Below are positions 9,982 through 19,365 of a DNA stretch of 64,000 nt, one piece after another. How positions within the stretch are numbered: the stretch's first letter is position 1; each line of letters opens with the position of its first letter. Under the pieces are notes generated by a model that had not been told where the DNA came from, searched no databases, and saw only the letters and a program-made list of their open reading frames with translations. Source of the DNA: Coxiellaceae bacterium (GTDB taxonomy: Bacteria > Pseudomonadota > Gammaproteobacteria > Coxiellales > Coxiellaceae); assembly GCA_029212885.1 (NCBI GenBank), contig JARGPC010000011.1, forward strand, positions 16,352-80,351. The letters are read 5' to 3'. The position numbers and the translations under genes are program-made.

Positions 9982-10584
9982 CTAGCCAGGCCGGTAAATA
10001 CGCCCAGTTTGTATGCCATAAACGCTCTTACGATATGCGCGAGCAACCACTTCACCAGCAACTGGTTCAAAGCCAGGTAAAAGTTCGGCATATAATGCTT
10101 TAGAGTCTTCAAGCAGTGCAGGTGATACAACATTGATGCGAATTCCTCGAGGCATATCCAGAGCGGCTGCTTGTGCAAAGCCGTCTACGGCGCTATTGAT
10201 CATGGCTGCCGCAGAACCTGATTTCACAAAATCATGATTCATAATACCTGTAGTGAGGGTAATGCTGCCGCCATCGTTTAATGCTTTCATGCCTTCTATG
10301 GCTACTTGTAATTGACCGAACAGCTTTTGCTGCATACTGGCTAGATAATCGGCTGTTGTCATCTCGCTTAATGGTTTAAATACCACGCCGCGTGAGGCTG
10401 CACAAATCACTGCATCGAGATTATCCACAGCTTGATACATCTGGTGAATTGTATCGGGTTGGCTGAGGTCAACTTTAACGTCGCCACGGCTAACTCCGGC
10501 TGAAATCACCTGAGTATCTTTTTCTAATTCTTTTACAACATATTGACCAATGGTGCCGGAAGCGCCAATTACTAATGCTTTCAT
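9982..10584 (-). CDS. Short-chain dehydrogenase/reductase-like protein without the YxxxK pair
   Basis: 200 residues, ATG 10584 with GAGGAG eight bases upstream. The N-terminus has the Rossmann motif GASGTIG (residues 7-13) and a downstream ICAASRG; the C-terminal half has LDMPRGIRINVVSPALL. At the place of the catalytic Tyr-x-x-x-Lys the sequence reads SAAAMINSAVDGF, so both residues are missing. This matches a known group of small SDR-like proteins that share this loss, so it is probably not decay. The gene is divergent from a LysR regulator across a shared palindrome, the usual layout for a LysR-controlled enzyme. The substrate is unknown. Confidence 0.85.
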   Translation of the reverse strand: MKALVIGASGTIGQYVVKELEKDTQVISAGVSRGDVKVDLSQPDTIHQMYQAVDNLDAVICAASRGVVFKPLSEMTTADYLASMQQKLFGQLQVAIEGMKALNDGGSITLTTGIMNHDFVKSGSAAAMINSAVDGFAQAAALDMPRGIRINVVSPALLEDSKALYAELLPGFEPVAGEVVARAYRKSVYGIQTGRIYRPG

Positions 10585-10641
10585 CGATTACTCCTCTTAA
10601 TATTTTTGGGTATTTAGTGGTCAATATATCAAAATTTGTTG

Positions 10642-10660
10642 TTTAGATATATAATCTAAA
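10642..10660. promoter_or_regulatory. Perfect palindrome, likely LysR operator between SDR and LysR genes
   Basis: TTTAGAT, five bases, ATCTAAA: a perfect 7-bp dyad containing the T-N11-A core expected for LysR boxes. It lies between the two divergent starts at 10584 and 10692. Confidence 0.6.
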
Positions 10661-10691
10661 AGCAAATACTTTGTTTACATATGGAAACAAT

Positions 10692-11582
10692 ATGAATATT
10701 GATCAGCGCGACCTTTTTAACTTTTATCATACGGTTTGCCAGCAAAGCTTTACTAAAGCGGCAGAGCATTTAGGGGTGAGCAAAGGGTATATCAGTAAGT
10801 CAATTTATCGTCTCGAAGCACAGCTTAAACAAAAGTTGATGCAGCGCACTACTCGGCAATTTACCTTAACACCTGCTGGCGAAGAGTTATTTGCTACGGC
10901 TAATAGCATGCAAGCTACTTTGCAAAGTGGCCTAGAATCCTTGCAGGTGTTAAATCAATCACCTCATGGTTTGATTAAAGTGTCTGCATCACCAGCGGTG
11001 GCTAATCGCTTTTTGGCGCCTTTATTTGCTCGGTTTATGGTGGCTTTTCCGAATATTACTATCGACGTCGATATCGATACTACCTTTGTGGATATTATCG
11101 GTAAGCAATATGATATGGTGTTTCGCGGTGCACGTTTAGAAGATTCTAACCTAGTAGCAAAAAAACTATTCGATATCGGCAATATACTGGTTGCTAGTCC
11201 TGCTTTGTTTGAGCATTACCCGAAACCATCGACTCCCGAAGACCTTGCGCAGTTACCCTGCATGGCTTACCCCATTGATGGGCGCGTAATATGGCGCTTT
11301 CAACATCAACGGAAAAAGTCAGTCATTAATATCAAGCCAAAGCTTGTTTGTAATCATTCTGCATTTTTGCGCCAATGTGCATTAAGTGGTGGCGGTGTCG
11401 CCAGTATTCAGTCACTTCTCATTCATGATGAAATTAAACAAGGTAAGCTGATTCATCTTTTACCCGAATGGCAGTTACGCAGCACGCCGCTTTATATGCT
11501 CTATCCCTCACGTGAATTTTTGCCATTAAAAACTCGTTGCCTTATCGACTTTATTGTTGAGCATAGCGATTGTGGAGCGTGA
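10692..11582 (+). CDS. LysR-family transcriptional regulator
   Basis: 296 residues from ATG 10692 (GGAA upstream; an in-frame TTG at 10671 is less likely). The N-terminal winged helix-turn-helix reads LFNFYHTVCQQSFTKAAEHL then LGVSKGYISKSIYRLEAQL, and the C-terminal 200 residues form the substrate-binding domain. It resembles the CrgA/AaeR-like subgroup in length and in the LVAKKLFDIGNILVASPALF stretch. It probably controls the divergent SDR gene through the palindrome between them. The inducer is unknown. Confidence 0.88.
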   Translation: MNIDQRDLFNFYHTVCQQSFTKAAEHLGVSKGYISKSIYRLEAQLKQKLMQRTTRQFTLTPAGEELFATANSMQATLQSGLESLQVLNQSPHGLIKVSASPAVANRFLAPLFARFMVAFPNITIDVDIDTTFVDIIGKQYDMVFRGARLEDSNLVAKKLFDIGNILVASPALFEHYPKPSTPEDLAQLPCMAYPIDGRVIWRFQHQRKKSVINIKPKLVCNHSAFLRQCALSGGGVASIQSLLIHDEIKQGKLIHLLPEWQLRSTPLYMLYPSREFLPLKTRCLIDFIVEHSDCGA

Positions 11583-11655
11583 TTATGCTGAAAAATATTG
11601 ACAAAAATTAACCGCCTTAAACAGCTGGTCGCTATCAAGTAAAGTTTCAGAGGCT

Positions 11656-12176
11656 TCACCTGCGCTGCAAATAAGGGTTATCTGCAATGATATTTTGACG
11701 TTTGATACCCAGAGCGTCAAAAATGTACTGTCGATTCGCGAGCACCATGTTTTCAAATTGGAGCCTAAAGATACTTGCAATACCACGAATTGAGCTAATG
11801 GATACTTCTTCAAATCGATTCATAGCGTGATAGTTCACTGATTTCTTTATAGGACTTTGCACCACTTGCTAGTTGGGAAACGATATTAATATAAGCATCG
11901 GCTCGTGTACTAAATAAGTCATGTCTAAGATGCCTAATTCGCGTTTTCTTCCGATAAATTGTGGCATATGTGTCTCTTCGCAATAATTCGTTTTCTAATT
12001 CCTGCGAAGGGAAGAGATTTATATTGTTAAAAATCATATGGTTAAGTGTAATATGTTTTTCTATTGATGGTGGTGCCATAGGCGGCGGTTCTGTAGAGGT
12101 TAGATTGATCCTTGGCACAAAGATATTCTTAGCAAACTGTAAACGAAGTCTCTCTAAATCTGTCGTGGTTACGCCC
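11656..12176 (-). pseudogene. Possible decayed gene, frame-shifted, no start
   Basis: On the minus strand an open stretch runs from 12176 to 11810 without a proper ATG start, containing ERLRLQFAKNIFVPRINL and ELENELLRRDTYATIYRKK. It stops, and a second frame overlapping it carries on with NRFEEVSISSIRGIASIFR and ANRQYIFDALGIKRQNI to 11656. The protein-like helical composition in two frames that meet end to end suggests a frameshifted remnant. No homologue was recognised, and it could be chance open frame. The rest of the 11583-12388 gap holds no other gene; a palindromic repeat sits near its right end. Confidence 0.3.
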
Positions 12177-12307
12177 TAATAGTTTTGATATTTCAAGAAA
12201 TATAGTGTGTTTATATTGGCTCTATATTAAATATCGTTTAAAAAAACAGCTTTTCATTATTAAGCTGATCGATTATCCTTAGCAGGTTTATCAGCTGCTT
12301 GGTAATA

Positions 12308-12369
12308 CTGGATCCCGGCTCGGGGGCCGGGATGACATGGCAGAGGCCAGAATGACAAACTGGATCCAG
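12308..12369. repeat. Dispersed palindromic repeat, family B (GGATCCCGG/GTCATCCCGG)
   Basis: Starts CTGGATCCCGG and ends with CTGGATCCAG, with a GGCCGGGATGACA block inside. The same words recur at 41960-42063, 43731-43759 and 56298-56367. It lies 20 bases upstream of carA. Confidence 0.75.
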
Positions 12370-12388
12370 GAAAATAGTAGAGGACTAA

Positions 12389-13570
12389 GTGAATACAGAA
12401 ATCGATGACCTGTTAAATCCCCAGCCAGCAAAATTATTTCTGGCCGGCGGTGAAGTGTTTAATGGTGTAAGTTTAGGGGTGTCAGGTTATACAGTTGGAG
12501 AGGTGGTTTTTAATACCGCGATGTCCGGCTATCAAGAAATTCTGACCGATCCGTCTTACGCTGAGCAATTAATAACCTTAACTTACCCACATATTGGTAA
12601 TGTTGGTGTCAATGAAGCTGATGCCGAATCTAATCGGATATGGGCCAAGGGATTGATCATTCGAGATGAATCTCCGTTGGTCAGTAGTTGGCGTGCGGAA
12701 AGCTCATTGCGTGCCATGTTGCAGCAGCAGGGCATAGTGGCGATTGCGGGTGTTGATACCCGCCGTTTAACACGGTTGATTCGTGATCAAGGTGCGATGC
12801 CGGGCTGTATTGCTGCTGGTGATATCAATGACGCTAAAGCATTAGAAATGGCGCAGCAGTTTGCTGGTTTAAAAGGTGCAGATTTAGCCAGCCAGGTCAC
12901 TACCGACGAAGTTTATCGTTGGGGTAAAGGCAGTTATGTGTTTCCCGGTGAGAGCGAAAAAGTTAATTCAGCACAGCGTCATGTGGTGGTGTATGACTTT
13001 GGGGTGAAACGTCAAATGTTGCGTTTATTGGTTGACCGCGGTTGCCAAGTGACGGTGGTGCCAGCCAATACATCGGCTGAAGAGGTGATGGCTTATGCAC
13101 CTGACGGTGTTTTGCTGTCCAATGGCCCGGGTGATCCAGCCGCTTGTGGTTATGCTGTCGAATCAATTAAAGCTTTACTTCAACAACAGGTGCCAATGTT
13201 TGGTATTTGTTTGGGTTATCAATTGCTGTCTTTGGCATTAGGGGCTAAAACCATAAAAATGAAGTTTGGTCATCACGGTGCCAACCATCCAGTACGTAAA
13301 GAAGCAACCGGCCAAGTCATGATCACCAGCCAAAACCATGGATTTGCTGTTGATGAGAAAAGTTTGTCGACCGATCTGCAGGTGACACATCGCTCATTAT
13401 TTGATGACACACTGCAGGGCATTGCACACAAAAAATTACCAGTGTTTGGTTTTCAGGGGCATCCCGAGGCCAGTCCTGGACCACAAGACATCGAAGAGTT
13501 ATTTGATCAATTTATTAGCTTAATGGGTCAGCGCCATCAATCAGCAAAGGTGGAGAGTACACATGCCTAA
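12389..13570 (+). CDS. carA: Carbamoyl-phosphate synthase small subunit (glutamine amidotransferase)
   Basis: 393 residues from a GTG start at 12389 with AGAGGA just upstream. It hydrolyses glutamine and passes ammonia to CarB for carbamoyl phosphate, the precursor of pyrimidines and arginine. The N-terminal CPSase small-chain domain ([24 protein letters not shown]) is followed by a class I amidotransferase domain. The nucleophile Cys274 lies in FGICLGYQ, with His358 and Glu360 in [11 protein letters not shown]. Length is standard. It overlaps carB by eight bases, so the two are translationally coupled. Confidence 0.98.
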   Translation: MNTEIDDLLNPQPAKLFLAGGEVFNGVSLGVSGYTVGEVVFNTAMSGYQEILTDPSYAEQLITLTYPHIGNVGVNEADAESNRIWAKGLIIRDESPLVSSWRAESSLRAMLQQQGIVAIAGVDTRRLTRLIRDQGAMPGCIAAGDINDAKALEMAQQFAGLKGADLASQVTTDEVYRWGKGSYVFPGESEKVNSAQRHVVVYDFGVKRQMLRLLVDRGCQVTVVPANTSAEEVMAYAPDGVLLSNGPGDPAACGYAVESIKALLQQQVPMFGICLGYQLLSLALGAKTIKMKFGHHGANHPVRKEATGQVMITSQNHGFAVDEKSLSTDLQVTHRSLFDDTLQGIAHKKLPVFGFQGHPEASPGPQDIEELFDQFISLMGQRHQSAKVESTHA

Positions 13571-16500
13571 ACGTTCAGATATAAAAACGATTTTAATCTT
13601 GGGTGCAGGTCCCATTGTGATTGGTCAAGCTTGTGAGTTTGATTATTCTGGTACACAAGCCTGTCAGGCATTGCGCCAAGATGGCTTTCGTGTGGTATTG
13701 GTTAATTCCAATCCGGCAACGATTATGACCGACCCCGATATGGCTGATGTAACTTATATCGAACCGATTCATTGGCAATCGGTCGAAAAAATTATTGCTA
13801 AAGAAAAGCCGGATGCGGTATTACCCACCATGGGTGGACAGACGGCTTTGAACTGCGCATTGGATTTGGCGCGTCATGGTGTGTTGGAAAAATATAACGT
13901 TGAGATGATTGGTGCTACGCGCGAAGCCATTGATATGGCGGAAGATCGCCAATTGTTTGGTCAGGCTATGAAGCGCATTGGTTTGGAAGTACCGACCTGT
14001 GGTTTGGCGCATAATCTGGAAGAAGCCTGGGCGGTATTGGATCAGGTAGGTTTTCCAGCGATTATTCGTCCTTCGTTTACCATGGGTGGTAGCGGTGGTG
14101 GTATTGCTTATAACCGTGAAGAGTTTGCAGAAATTTGTTTGCGTGGTTTGGATTTGTCACCAACCAATGAATTGCTGATCGATGAGTCGATTATCGGTTG
14201 GAAAGAATACGAAATGGAAGTGGTGCGTGACAAAAATGATAACTGCATTATTGTTTGTACGATTGAAAACTTTGACCCGATGGGTGTGCATACCGGTGAT
14301 TCGATTACGGTAGCGCCTGCACAAACTTTAACGGATAAAGAGTATCAACGTTTGCGTAATTATTCGATTGCGGTGCTGCGTGAAATTGGTATTGAGACCG
14401 GTGGGTCGAACGTGCAGTTTGCAGTGAATCCGCACGATGGTCGCGTCAGCGTGATTGAAATGAATCCACGCGTATCGCGCTCATCGGCACTGGCCTCGAA
14501 AGCTACTGGTTTTCCGATTGCCAAAGTAGCAGCAAAATTAGCGGTAGGGTATACCTTAGATGAATTGCAAAACGAAATCACAGGTAACCAAATCCCCTCA
14601 TCGTTTGAGCCAACGATTGATTATGTGGTAACAAAAATCCCACGTTTTAATTTTGAAAAGTTCCCGCAAACCGATGCTAAACTGACAACACAAATGAAGT
14701 CTGTCGGTGAGGTGATGGCGATGGGGCGTTGTTTTCAAGAGTCATTGCAAAAAGCTTTGCGCGGTTTAGAAACCGATTTAACTGGTTTGAATCCAATTGT
14801 TGATGTTGAAGAAGACAGTGCAGGTTCGACCATTAAATGTGAGTTGCGCTTTCCAGGTGCTGATCGCTTGTTGTATATAGCTGATGCGTTTCGCTTCGGT
14901 TTTAGCCTAGAAAAAGTGTATGAGCTGAGCCAAATCGATAAATGGTACTTGGTTCAGATTGAAGAGCTGGTGCGTTTAGAGCAGCGCGTGACTGAAATGG
15001 GTTTAGCCGATTTGAACGGCAAGTGGTTGCGCTTATTAAAACGTAAAGGCTTTAGTGATGCGCGCTTAGCTGAGTTAGTGCGTGTGCCTGAAGCGGATAT
15101 GCGTCAACACCGTCACAGTTTAAATATTCGCCCAGTCTATAAGCGTGTCGATACTTGTGCAGCGGAGTTTTCAACCAGCACGGCGTATATGTATTCGTGT
15201 TATGACGAAGAAAGCGAAGCTAACCCGACTGACCGTGAAAAAATTATGGTGTTAGGTGGTGGGCCGAATCGTATTGGTCAAGGCATCGAGTTTGATTATT
15301 GCTGTGTGCACGCAGCGCTAGCGATGCGTGAACTGGGTTACGAAACTATCATGGTGAACTGTAATCCAGAAACGGTGTCTACCGATTTTGATGTGTCGGA
15401 TCGTTTGTATTTTGAGCCATTAACGCTTGAAGATGTGTTGGAAGTGGTTAATGTAGAGAAGCCCAAAGGCGTGATTGTGCAATACGGTGGTCAAACGCCA
15501 TTAAAGCTTGCACGTAAATTAGCCGAAGCGGGTGTGCCGATTGTGGGTACTTCACCCGAAGCGATTGATCGCGCTGAAGATCGTGAGCAATTCCAGCAAC
15601 TACTGCATAAGTTGCATTTGCAACAGCCGCCAAATGGTACCGTGCGTTCAGTTGATGAAGGGTTACGTCTAGCGAAAGTTTTTGCTTACCCCATGGTGGT
15701 GCGTCCATCATTTGTGTTGGGTGGTCGTGCAATGGCGGTGATCTATAACGAGAAAGAGTTGCAACGCTACATGAATGGTGATGTGGAGATATCCAGTGAC
15801 TCACCATTATTATTAGACCACTTTGTTGATGATGCGATTGAGGTTGATGTCGATGCTGTTTGTGATGGTGAAGACGTATTAATCGGTGGTATTTTAGAGC
15901 ATATTGAGCAAGCGGGGGTGCATTCCGGTGATTCATCGTGCACATTGCCACCGCACAGTTTGTCGGAAGCAGTAAAACAACAACTGCGTGATCAACTGAT
16001 TCATATGTCGAAAGAATTAGGCGTGGTCGGTTTGGTTAATGCGCAGTTTGCATTAAAAGGCGATCAAATCTATGTGCTTGAAGTCAATCCACGTGCCTCA
16101 CGTACCGTACCGTTTATTGCAAAAGCTACGGGTGTCTCATTAGCTAAAATAGCGGCGAAGTGCATGTTGGGTGTCACCTTAAAGCAGCAAGGTTTTACCG
16201 AGGAGGTAATACCAGAAGGTTACTTTACGGTTAAACAAGCCATCTTCCCATTTGCTAAGTTCCCAGGCGTTGATCCGATACTTGGGCCAGAAATGCGTTC
16301 AACCGGTGAGGTGATGGGTATTGCTGATAGCTTTGGTGAAGCCTTTGCTAAAGGTCAGCTCAGTGGCGGAAATGTCTTGCCACAGTCAGGTCGAGTATTT
16401 GTTAGTGTGCGCGATGCCGATAAAGACCGCATTGTTGATGTTGCAAGAGACTTAGACGAACAAGGTTTTGAAATTTTATCGACGCGTGGAACGGCTTTGG

Positions 16501-16778
16501 TATTAGATAAAGCTGGGGTGAATTGTACCGTGGTGAATAAAGTTAATGAAGGTCGCCCACATATTGTCGATATGATTAAGAACGATGAGGTGGTGTTTAT
16601 TATTAATACCACCGAAGGTGAGCAAGCGATTGCTGACTCGTATAGTATTCGTCGTAGTGCGATATCACATAAGGTGTGTTACACCACCACGCTGGCGGGA
16701 GGGCAAGCGGCCTGTGAGGCGATGAAGCATAAGTTGATTGATAGCCAAGTGCGTAGTTTGCAGGAATTACATGCGTGA
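13563..16778 (+). CDS. carB: Carbamoyl-phosphate synthase large subunit
   Basis: 1071 residues, the usual length. Two ATP-grasp halves are visible: the first begins [20 protein letters not shown] and contains MGGSGGG; the second begins [19 protein letters not shown] and contains [11 protein letters not shown]. Both carry the E-M-N-P-R-V/E-V-N-P-R-A catalytic signature ([24 protein letters not shown]). The last 130 residues are the MGS-like allosteric domain. It combines bicarbonate, ammonia from CarA and two ATP. The cytosolic heterodimer with CarA feeds pyrimidine and arginine synthesis. No oddity seen. Confidence 0.98.
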   Translation: MPKRSDIKTILILGAGPIVIGQACEFDYSGTQACQALRQDGFRVVLVNSNPATIMTDPDMADVTYIEPIHWQSVEKIIAKEKPDAVLPTMGGQTALNCALDLARHGVLEKYNVEMIGATREAIDMAEDRQLFGQAMKRIGLEVPTCGLAHNLEEAWAVLDQVGFPAIIRPSFTMGGSGGGIAYNREEFAEICLRGLDLSPTNELLIDESIIGWKEYEMEVVRDKNDNCIIVCTIENFDPMGVHTGDSITVAPAQTLTDKEYQRLRNYSIAVLREIGIETGGSNVQFAVNPHDGRVSVIEMNPRVSRSSALASKATGFPIAKVAAKLAVGYTLDELQNEITGNQIPSSFEPTIDYVVTKIPRFNFEKFPQTDAKLTTQMKSVGEVMAMGRCFQESLQKALRGLETDLTGLNPIVDVEEDSAGSTIKCELRFPGADRLLYIADAFRFGFSLEKVYELSQIDKWYLVQIEELVRLEQRVTEMGLADLNGKWLRLLKRKGFSDARLAELVRVPEADMRQHRHSLNIRPVYKRVDTCAAEFSTSTAYMYSCYDEESEANPTDREKIMVLGGGPNRIGQGIEFDYCCVHAALAMRELGYETIMVNCNPETVSTDFDVSDRLYFEPLTLEDVLEVVNVEKPKGVIVQYGGQTPLKLARKLAEAGVPIVGTSPEAIDRAEDREQFQQLLHKLHLQQPPNGTVRSVDEGLRLAKVFAYPMVVRPSFVLGGRAMAVIYNEKELQRYMNGDVEISSDSPLLLDHFVDDAIEVDVDAVCDGEDVLIGGILEHIEQAGVHSGDSSCTLPPHSLSEAVKQQLRDQLIHMSKELGVVGLVNAQFALKGDQIYVLEVNPRASRTVPFIAKATGVSLAKIAAKCMLGVTLKQQGFTEEVIPEGYFTVKQAIFPFAKFPGVDPILGPEMRSTGEVMGIADSFGEAFAKGQLSGGNVLPQSGRVFVSVRDADKDRIVDVARDLDEQGFEILSTRGTALVLDKAGVNCTVVNKVNEGRPHIVDMIKNDEVVFIINTTEGEQAIADSYSIRRSAISHKVCYTTTLAGGQAACEAMKHKLIDSQVRSLQELHA

Positions 16779-16793
16779 ACTGTCATTAGTCGC

Positions 16794-16899
16794 GTCATTG
16801 CGAGGAGCTTTCGACGAAGCAATCTAATTAGATTGCTTAATTGCTTAAGTCATGAGGTTGCCGCGTCGACAGAATGTTATTCTGTCTCCTCGCAATGAC
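16794..16899. repeat. 106-bp palindromic element, family A (GTCATTGCGAGGAG)
   Basis: Perfect 14-bp terminal inverted repeats, GTCATTGCGAGGAG at 16794-16807 and CTCCTCGCAATGAC at 16886-16899. Inside are a perfect palindrome at 16817-16838 (AAGCAATCTAA and its complement) and a hairpin GACAGAAT-GTT-ATTCTGTC at 16868-16886. A run of seven T follows at 16905-16911, so the element may also terminate carB transcription. A related copy lies at 43633-43726. Confidence 0.8.
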
Positions 16900-16981
16900 G
16901 GTGCTTTTTTTGAATATTTACAGGGACGCTCGCAAATTATTTAAATAGTGTGGGGACATATAAACTGTAAAAGGAATAACA

Positions 16982-18331
16982 GTGTACCTAATCACATTTA
17001 TAGCGGCTGTCGGTGGTTTGCTGTTTGGTTTTGATACCGGCATCATCTCAGGCGCTTTGGTTTTTTTGCAAGATTCATTCGTGCTCACCACATTCACTAA
17101 AGAAGTGGTTGTTGGTAGTGTCGTACTTGGCGCGTTATTCGGCGCATTAGTCAGCGGCTATGTGGCCGATTTATATGGTCGCCGCACGATGTTAATTGTC
17201 GCTAGCGTTTTATTTCTAATCGGTACCGGTTTATCAACCTTTGCTGCTAATTTATCGGTGTTAATCATTGGTCGTTTGTTGTTAGGGTTGGCGATTGGTG
17301 TCGCTTCCTATACCGTTCCTTTATATATATCCGAAATGGCGCCAGCACATCGGCGTGGTCAATTGGTGTTAATGTCATCGATTGCAATCACTGGTGGTGA
17401 GGCAATGGCATTTATGTGCGATTACTTATTAGCACCAACAGCCAGTTGGCGCTGGATGTTTGCTCTGGGCTTTGCGCCGGCTTTGTTATTGTTATTAGGG
17501 ATGATGTTTTTACCAGCCACTCCGCGCTGGTTGTTATTAAAAGGCTTATCGGGTGAAGCGCGTGATGTGTTACGACGCATACGTCAAGCTTCACATGTGG
17601 CTGAAGAAATGCATGAGATTCAACAACAGTTAGGACAGACCAAAGCGCGACTGCGAGATTTATTTGCACCAAAAATGCGTGGTGTGTTGATTATTGGTCT
17701 AAGTTTGGGGGTGTTGCAGCAATTCACCGGTATCAACACAGTAATGTATTATGGCCCTTTTATTTTTAAAGCCGCTGGTTTTCAAGGAGCTGAAACACAA
17801 ATACTGGCTACATTTGCGATGGGTTTGGTGAATACTTTTATGAGCATTGTCGCCGTATGCACAGTCGATCGTTTTGGTCGACGGCAATTATTAATGGGCG
17901 GCATGGCTGTGGCGGCGCTAAGTTTAGCATTGGTTGGTTTTTTATTTCATAGCAGCCAAGTCTGGGCACGCTGGTTAATGATGGTTGCTTTGATCACTTA
18001 TATAGCAGGTTATTCAATTAGTCTTGGCTCAATGTTTTGGTTAATGATTTCAGAAATTTACCCACTGCATTTGCGTACACGTGCCATGAGCTTTGTTACT
18101 GCCGTGCAATGGGCAGCAAATTTCTTAGTCGCGCTTACTTTCCTTAGTGTATTACAATTTGTAGGCCCCAGTGTCACTTTTTGGTTGTATGGATTGATGT
18201 GCTTGATTACTATTGGGTTTACTTATTGTTGGGTGCCAGAAACTAAACAAGTTTCGTTAGAGCAGATCGAAACGAATTTACTGGCCGGTAAACGATTGCG
18301 TGATATAGGGCAGGCATTTAGGGAGATGTAA
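16982..18331 (+). CDS. iolT: MFS sugar-porter family transporter, probable myo-inositol importer
   Basis: 449 residues from a GTG at 16982 with AAGGA at about six bases. Twelve membrane helices with sugar-porter signatures: GGLLFGFDTGIISGA in helix 1, DLYGRR in loop 2-3, ATPRWLLLKG after helix 6, QQFTGINTVMYYGP in helix 7, DRFGRR and the terminal VPETK. These match bacterial IolT and XylE-like proton symporters. Inositol as substrate is inferred from position: it is the first gene of the iol operon and its stop codon overlaps the start of iolG (TAATG). Confidence 0.88.
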   Translation: MYLITFIAAVGGLLFGFDTGIISGALVFLQDSFVLTTFTKEVVVGSVVLGALFGALVSGYVADLYGRRTMLIVASVLFLIGTGLSTFAANLSVLIIGRLLLGLAIGVASYTVPLYISEMAPAHRRGQLVLMSSIAITGGEAMAFMCDYLLAPTASWRWMFALGFAPALLLLLGMMFLPATPRWLLLKGLSGEARDVLRRIRQASHVAEEMHEIQQQLGQTKARLRDLFAPKMRGVLIIGLSLGVLQQFTGINTVMYYGPFIFKAAGFQGAETQILATFAMGLVNTFMSIVAVCTVDRFGRRQLLMGGMAVAALSLALVGFLFHSSQVWARWLMMVALITYIAGYSISLGSMFWLMISEIYPLHLRTRAMSFVTAVQWAANFLVALTFLSVLQFVGPSVTFWLYGLMCLITIGFTYCWVPETKQVSLEQIETNLLAGKRLRDIGQAFREM

Positions 18332-19341
18332 TGCGTCGTATTCAAGTGGGGATTATAGGGCTTGGCCGAATTGGCAGGCTGCATGCACAGAATATTCGGC
18401 AGCAATTGCCTGGTTTACAATTGGTCGCCGTGGCTGATCAACAAGTGTCAGCCAGTTGGCAACAAGCGCACCCCGATGTCAAAGTGTATTATCAAGCACA
18501 AACCTTAATTGATGACCCACAAATTGAAGCGGTGCTGATCTGCACACCTGTTGATCGGCATACCGAGCAAGCAGCAGCTTGTTTACAAGCAGGTAAGCAT
18601 GTGTTTTGCGAAAAGCCATTAGGCTTAGAGATAAATGATATTAACGCACTTATTACCTTAGCAGAACAACAGCAGTGTATATTGCAGGTTGGTTTTAATC
18701 GTCGCTTTGATCCGAATTTCTCCAAATGTCAACGAGCAGTTGCACAGGGTGATATAGGCCAGCCGTATTTTATGCGTATTACTTCGTATGACCCCAAGCC
18801 GCCACCGATTGATTATGTTAAACAGTCGGGTGGTTTGTTTATGGATATGACGATACACGACTTTGATATGGCGCGCTTCATTATGGGCTGTGAAGTTATT
18901 GAAGTATTTGCGCGTGGTAATTGTTTGGTCGATCCTAAAATTGGCGAATGCGGCGATATCGATACGGCTATGTTGTCTTTGCGCTTTGAAAATGGTGCCT
19001 TGGGTTTTATCGAAAACAGTCGTCAAGCGGTTTACGGCTATGATCAACGTATTGAGGTGTTTGGTAGTGGCGGCAATATGTCGGCCAATAATTTAACACC
19101 AACAGCCATTCAATGCAGCCAAGCGGATGGTGTGTATACCGATAAGCCTTTATATTTTTTTGATCAGCGTTATGCGCAAGCTTATATTAATGAGCTACAA
19201 GCTTTTTATGATTGTTTATGTAATGGAACGCCGAGCCCGGTGAGTGGTTATGATGGGTTGATGCCGTTATTATTGGCTCAAGCGGCGCAGCAATCACTAA
19301 CCAGTAACCAGGCTGTTACTCTTGTTGAAGGGCAGGAATAA
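18331..19341 (+). CDS. iolG: Inositol 2-dehydrogenase (Gfo/Idh/MocA family), first copy
   Basis: 336 residues. The N-terminal NAD-binding fold begins GIIGLGRIGRLHA, the catalytic-lysine motif is FCEKPLG near residue 95, and the C-terminal alpha/beta domain contains GGLFMDMTIHDFDMARF with the conserved Asp and His. It oxidises myo-inositol to scyllo-inosose (2-keto-myo-inositol) with NAD+, the first catabolic step. It is translationally coupled to iolT. A second, clearly related copy ends the operon at 25005-26030. Confidence 0.9.
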   Translation: MRRIQVGIIGLGRIGRLHAQNIRQQLPGLQLVAVADQQVSASWQQAHPDVKVYYQAQTLIDDPQIEAVLICTPVDRHTEQAAACLQAGKHVFCEKPLGLEINDINALITLAEQQQCILQVGFNRRFDPNFSKCQRAVAQGDIGQPYFMRITSYDPKPPPIDYVKQSGGLFMDMTIHDFDMARFIMGCEVIEVFARGNCLVDPKIGECGDIDTAMLSLRFENGALGFIENSRQAVYGYDQRIEVFGSGGNMSANNLTPTAIQCSQADGVYTDKPLYFFDQRYAQAYINELQAFYDCLCNGTPSPVSGYDGLMPLLLAQAAQQSLTSNQAVTLVEGQE

Positions 19342-19365
19342 TTTCCATACCAATGGAGGTAAAAA

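Noticed and set aside
9982..10584. Loss of the YxxxK catalytic pair in the SDR protein as a sign of pseudogenisation
   Set aside because: A known group of small SDR-like proteins shares this loss and the rest of the fold is intact, so it is a family trait.
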